Positions 60,906-64,000 of a stretch of 64,000 nucleotides of DNA are shown here, piece by piece. The stretch is from assembly GCA_963771015.1 (NCBI GenBank), contig CAVYRN010000005.1, forward strand, positions 434,001 through 498,000, given 5' to 3'. The position numbers were made by a program, and so were the translations under genes. The notes beneath the pieces were generated by a model. It saw nothing but the letters and a program-made list of their open reading frames with translations, made no database searches and had not been told where the DNA came from. The DNA is from CAVSJJ01 sp963771015 (lineage in GTDB: Bacteria > Actinomycetota > Actinomycetes > Actinomycetales > Dermatophilaceae). The stretch's first letter is position 1, and each line of letters starts with the position of its first letter.

Positions 60906-61847
60906 GTGAGCCACGACGAGCAGCAGCGGGGCACGGCATACGCGTTCCTCGCCTACGGCATCTGGGGCCTGTTCCCGCTGTACTTCCATGCCCTTGCCCC
61001 GGCGGGCGCGTTCGAGATCCTCGCGCACCGGATCCTCTGGACCCTCGTCTTCTGCGTCGCCGTCCTTCTCGCGCGCCGCGACCTCGCGTGGGCGAGGCCC
61101 CTGGTGCACACCCCCCGGCTCGCGGCGGGCGTCACCGCGGCGGGTCTGCTCATCGGCACCAACTGGGTCATCTACGTCTACGCCGTCCTGCACGGCCTCA
61201 CCTATGAGGCCGCTCTCGGCTACTTCCTCAACCCCATCGTCACCGTGGCGCTCGGGGTCCTCGTCCTGCGCGAGCGGCTGCGCCGGTGGCAGTGGGTCGC
61301 CGTCGGCGTCGGCGCCGCGGCGGCGGTCTACCTCGCCTTCTCCGGGGGCGGCTTCCCCGTGATCGCGGTGAGCCTCGCGCTGAGCTTCGGGTCCTACGGC
61401 CTGGTCAAGAAGCGGGTCGGCGCGACCCTTCAGGCGATGCACTCGCTCGCCGCGGAGACGACCGTCCTCGCGCCCATCGCCGTCGTCATCCTCGTCGTCG
61501 TCTCGGCACGCGGTGACGCGACGCTCGTCGGACACGGTGGCGGGCATACGGCCCTGCTGCTCCTCGCCGGCATCGTGACGGCCGTGCCGCTGCTGTTGTT
61601 CGCCGCGTCGGCCCGCCGGATCCCGCTCGTCACCGTCGGCCTCATCCAGTTCGTCACGCCGGTGCTTCAGCTCATGTGCGGCGTGTTCCTCCTCGGCGAG
61701 CACGTCACGCCGGGGTTGTGGGTGGGGTTCGGGATCGTCTGGGTGGCCCTGGTCATCCTCACCGTCGACTCGGTGCAGGCCGCCCGGTCCGGGCGGGCCG
61801 AGACCGGGCCACCGCTCGCCGAGCCCGAGGCCGCCGGAGCCGACTGA
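60906..61847 (+). CDS. rarD: EamA-family transporter RarD
   Basis: A 313-residue membrane protein with ten helices in two EamA repeats. From the GTG at 60906 it reads GTAYAFLAYGIWGLFPLYFH, a typical RarD opening, with HRILWTLVFC and GTNWVIYVYAVLHG following. RarD was named in chloramphenicol sensitivity work but its substrate is unknown. The stop codon coincides with the first base of a 64-bp tandem repeat array. Confidence 0.9.
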   Translation: MSHDEQQRGTAYAFLAYGIWGLFPLYFHALAPAGAFEILAHRILWTLVFCVAVLLARRDLAWARPLVHTPRLAAGVTAAGLLIGTNWVIYVYAVLHGLTYEAALGYFLNPIVTVALGVLVLRERLRRWQWVAVGVGAAAAVYLAFSGGGFPVIAVSLALSFGSYGLVKKRVGATLQAMHSLAAETTVLAPIAVVILVVVSARGDATLVGHGGGHTALLLLAGIVTAVPLLLFAASARRIPLVTVGLIQFVTPVLQLMCGVFLLGEHVTPGLWVGFGIVWVALVILTVDSVQAARSGRAETGPPLAEPEAAGAD

Positions 61848-62038
61848 CCCGCCGGGCCCCACCCCATTCGAGGTAATCCAGTCCCGTCCACGGGTACCCG
61901 AATACCTCGAACCCGCCGGGCCCCACCCCATTCGAGGCAATCCAGTCTCGTCCACGGGTACCCGAATACCTCGAACCCGCCGGGCCCAACCCCATTCGAG
62001 GTAATCCAGTCCCGTCCACGGGTACCCGAATACCTCGA
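61847..62038. repeat. Three tandem 64-bp palindromic repeats
   Basis: Units 61847-61910, 61911-61974 and 61975-62038 differ at only a few bases. Each contains the dyad TTCGAGGTA/TACCTCGAA and, inside it, the palindrome CGGGTACCCG, so each can fold into a large hairpin. Sixty-four is not a multiple of three, and the array lies between two same-strand genes, so it is non-coding. It could terminate rarD transcripts. Confidence 0.92.
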
Positions 62039-62143
62039 ATGCCGGGTGCTGGGCGTTTCGTCCCGAGCATGATCCGGGTCACATAGCCCATTCACAGGGT
62101 CGGGACGGGTCGACTCAAGGTCCCGGTCCTAGCCTCTCTCCCC

Positions 62144-63322
62144 GTGAGAACCGCCACGTCCGGACCGTCGTGGCGGCGGCGCCTGCAGGGTCTGGTCGCG
62201 GTGGTCGCCCTGGTGGCGGTCGGCGCGGTCGGCGGCTGGTGGTGGGGGTCGCGCGATACCGCGACGACCGCGTCGGCCACCGAGCGCACCCGTCTCGTCG
62301 CTGCCGCGCTCGGCACCGTCAAGCAGTCCGTCTCCGCCACCGGGACCATCGAGCCCGCCCACCAGTCGACAGCCTGGTTCACGTCGTCGGGCACCGTCAC
62401 CTCGGTGGCCGTGGCCGTCGGCGACAAGGTCACCAAGGGCCAGCGGCTGGCGACCATCGACGCCAGCACCCTGGCCGATGCAGTGACCCTCGCCCAGGCC
62501 AGCGTCTCGGCCGCCCAGGACCAGGTGAACAGCTCGACGACCAGCGACGCCATCGCGTCGGCGAAGGCGCAGCTGGCCAGCGCGCAGAGCCAGCTCGCCG
62601 ACGCGCGGACGGCCCTGGCCGGGGCGACCTTGCGTGCGCCCCTCGCGGGAACGGTCGCCAGTGTCGGCCTGGCCGTCGGTGACAACATCGGGAACAGCGG
62701 CGCCACGGGGGGTGGCGGTGCAGGCGCGACCTCCTCCTCCAGTAGCGGCATCGAGGTCGTCAACACCTCGTCGTGGGTCGTGAACGCAACGGTCTCGAGC
62801 GGCGACCTTGGCCAGCTCAAGAAGGGCCTCCAGGCCACCATCACGCCGTCCGGCGCCTCCGTGCCGATCTTCGGAACGGTCCGCAGCGTCGGGGTCGTTG
62901 CCTCGTCGTCCTCGTCGGGCACGGCGGAGTTCCCCGTCGTCATCGACGTGACGGGTCACCCCTCCGGCCTGTATGCCGGCACGACGGCCACCGTCGCCAT
63001 CACCGTCAAACAGCTGACCGACGTGCTCACGGTCCCGACCCTCGCGGTGCGGACCACCAATGGCCGGACGACGGTCCAGCTGAGCAAGAACGGTGTCGTG
63101 ACGACCGTCCCGGTCACGGTCGGTGGTGTCTACGGCACGACGACGGAGATCACCGAGGGTCTGTCCGAGGGTGACGAGGTCGTCGTGACCGTGCGCTCGT
63201 TCACCGGGCCCAGTACGAGCGGCTCGTCCGGGACCCAGCGGACCCGGACCGGCTTCCCCGGCGGCGACTTCCCCGGCGGGGGCTTACCCGGCGGCAGGCC
63301 ACCAGGCGGCGGCGCCCCGTGA
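62144..63322 (+). CDS. Efflux periplasmic-adaptor-like protein (MacA/HlyD family)
   Basis: A 392-residue membrane-fusion-type protein. One N-terminal helix (LQGLVAVVALVAVGAVGGWWW) anchors it; the biotinyl-lipoyl-like domain (GTIEPAHQSTAWFTSSGTVTSV) and a short helical hairpin follow, then AGTVASVGLAVGDNIG with a Gly/Ser-rich insert, beta-barrel and membrane-proximal domains. The C-terminus is a Gly/Pro repeat (GGDFPGGGLPGGRPPGGG). In Gram-positives such proteins serve MacB-like exporters, and its stop overlaps the ATPase gene (GTGA). Confidence 0.88.
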   Translation: MRTATSGPSWRRRLQGLVAVVALVAVGAVGGWWWGSRDTATTASATERTRLVAAALGTVKQSVSATGTIEPAHQSTAWFTSSGTVTSVAVAVGDKVTKGQRLATIDASTLADAVTLAQASVSAAQDQVNSSTTSDAIASAKAQLASAQSQLADARTALAGATLRAPLAGTVASVGLAVGDNIGNSGATGGGGAGATSSSSSGIEVVNTSSWVVNATVSSGDLGQLKKGLQATITPSGASVPIFGTVRSVGVVASSSSSGTAEFPVVIDVTGHPSGLYAGTTATVAITVKQLTDVLTVPTLAVRTTNGRTTVQLSKNGVVTTVPVTVGGVYGTTTEITEGLSEGDEVVVTVRSFTGPSTSGSSGTQRTRTGFPGGDFPGGGLPGGRPPGGGAP

Positions 63323-64000
63323 CGGCCGTGCAGCCGGGCGACCTGCCGGCCGGCGAGCCCATCCTGCGGCTCACGGATGTGGGGAAGACCTACCGGTCGG
63401 GCTCTCTCGAGGTCGAGGCGGTCCGGGGGGTCTCGCTCACCGTGACCGAGGGTGAGCTCGTGTCGGTCATGGGACCCTCCGGATCCGGCAAGTCGACACT
63501 CATGCACATCATCGGCTGCCTCGACGTCCCGACGACCGGCTCCTACCTCCTCGCCGGTGAGGACGTCGGGACGATGCGCGAGAGCCAGCTGGCCGACGTC
63601 CGCAACCGCCGCATCGGGTTCGTCTTCCAGCAGTTCAACCTGCTAGCCACGATGTCGGCCTGGCGCAACGTGGAGCTCCCGCTGGTGTATGCCGCGGTGC
63701 CGCGCGCGGATCGCCGGCGGCGGGCCGTGGAGGCGCTGACCAAGGTCGGGTTGGCCGACCGCATCGACCACCGGCCCGGCGAGCTCTCCGGCGGCCAGCA
63801 GCAGCGCGTATCCGTCGCCCGGGCCCTGGTCACCGACCCCCAGCTCATCCTCGCGGACGAGCCCACCGGAAACCTCGACTCCGCGTCGACGGCGGACGTC
63901 CTCGACCTCTTCGACGAGCTGCACGCGCAGGGGCGCACCATCGTCCTCATCACCCACGAGCACGACGTGGCGGCCCGCGCCCAGCGAGCGGTCCACATGC
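63319..64000 (+). CDS. MacB-like ABC transporter ATPase (3' end outside window)
   Basis: The frame from the GTG at 63319 is open to the window edge (227 codons). Walker A is MGPSGSGKSTLMHIIG, the Q-loop GFVFQQFNLLATMSAW, the signature ELSGGQQQRVSVARAL, Walker B LILADEPTGNLDS and the switch His in LITHEHDVA. The sequence matches the LolD/MacB-type ATPases. A permease gene is expected just beyond the window. It is coupled to the adaptor gene. Confidence 0.94.
   Translation, partial: MTAVQPGDLPAGEPILRLTDVGKTYRSGSLEVEAVRGVSLTVTEGELVSVMGPSGSGKSTLMHIIGCLDVPTTGSYLLAGEDVGTMRESQLADVRNRRIGFVFQQFNLLATMSAWRNVELPLVYAAVPRADRRRRAVEALTKVGLADRIDHRPGELSGGQQQRVSVARALVTDPQLILADEPTGNLDSASTADVLDLFDELHAQGRTIVLITHEHDVAARAQRAVHM

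Noticed and set aside
61847..62038. CRISPR array
   Set aside because: The units are directly adjacent with no variable spacers, are 64 bp long and fully palindromic, and no cas gene is present.

Overview
This is a very GC-rich, tightly packed chromosomal segment from an actinomycete. GTG starts, ATGA/GTGA start-stop overlaps, a KatG/Fur pair, a SnoaL-fused ECF sigma factor, KorAB and a Mycobacterium-like operon style all fit. The gene repertoire resembles Micrococcales (Intrasporangiaceae-like), but that placement is inference. No rRNA, CRISPR array, transposase or prophage is visible. One tRNA (Tyr) is present.

Layout. 1-3.9 kb: the end of an acyl-CoA dehydrogenase, a proline-rich membrane protein, and a coupled SDR/GabT aminotransferase pair. 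4.3-11.2 kb: a TIM-barrel-like lipoprotein, a GNAT enzyme, a small SHOCT protein coupled to a secreted cupredoxin-like protein, LysR plus a TDT transporter, and an MFS exporter. 11.2-16.8 kb: a secreted phosphoesterase, Fur-KatG peroxide defence, a TPR protein and an M20 peptidase. 16.8-21.9 kb: a truncated MFS remnant, then a minus-strand polyol operon (DeoR regulator, a new 47-residue ORF, Zn-dehydrogenase, mannitol-type PTS IICB and IIA) behind a clear sigma70-type promoter. 22-28 kb: a beta-lactamase-fold hydrolase, a TetR/membrane-protein divergon, and a PadR-DUF1048-ABC exporter operon behind a large palindromic operator. 28-37 kb: accessory region with an acetyltransferase, a DUF4395 protein, a nucleotidyltransferase/HEPN toxin-antitoxin-like pair, a two-component system flanked by two paralogous membrane proteins (one frameshifted), and decayed genes. 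37-43 kb: a secreted trypsin-like protease, an ECF sigma factor, tRNA-Tyr, YajQ, and a second secreted phosphoesterase carrying three essentially identical 129-residue repeats. 43-48 kb: acyl-CoA synthetase, PepN and HtpX.

48-61 kb is the most interesting block. A ten-gene complex I operon (nuoABCHIJKLMN, minus strand) has no nuoD, E, F or G. It is divergent from korAB, a ferredoxin-dependent 2-oxoacid oxidoreductase, and the shared intergenic region holds a candidate DtxR/IdeR iron box. The simplest reading is a ferredoxin-fed respiratory module, although the missing NuoD needs explaining. 61-64 kb: RarD, three 64-bp tandem palindromic repeats, and the start of a MacAB-like export system cut by the window edge.

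Several genes overlap by 1-17 bases, so translational coupling is the rule here. Signs of decay (frameshifts, truncation, an in-frame stop) cluster at 16.8-17.4, 31.6-32.2 and 36.3-37.2 kb.
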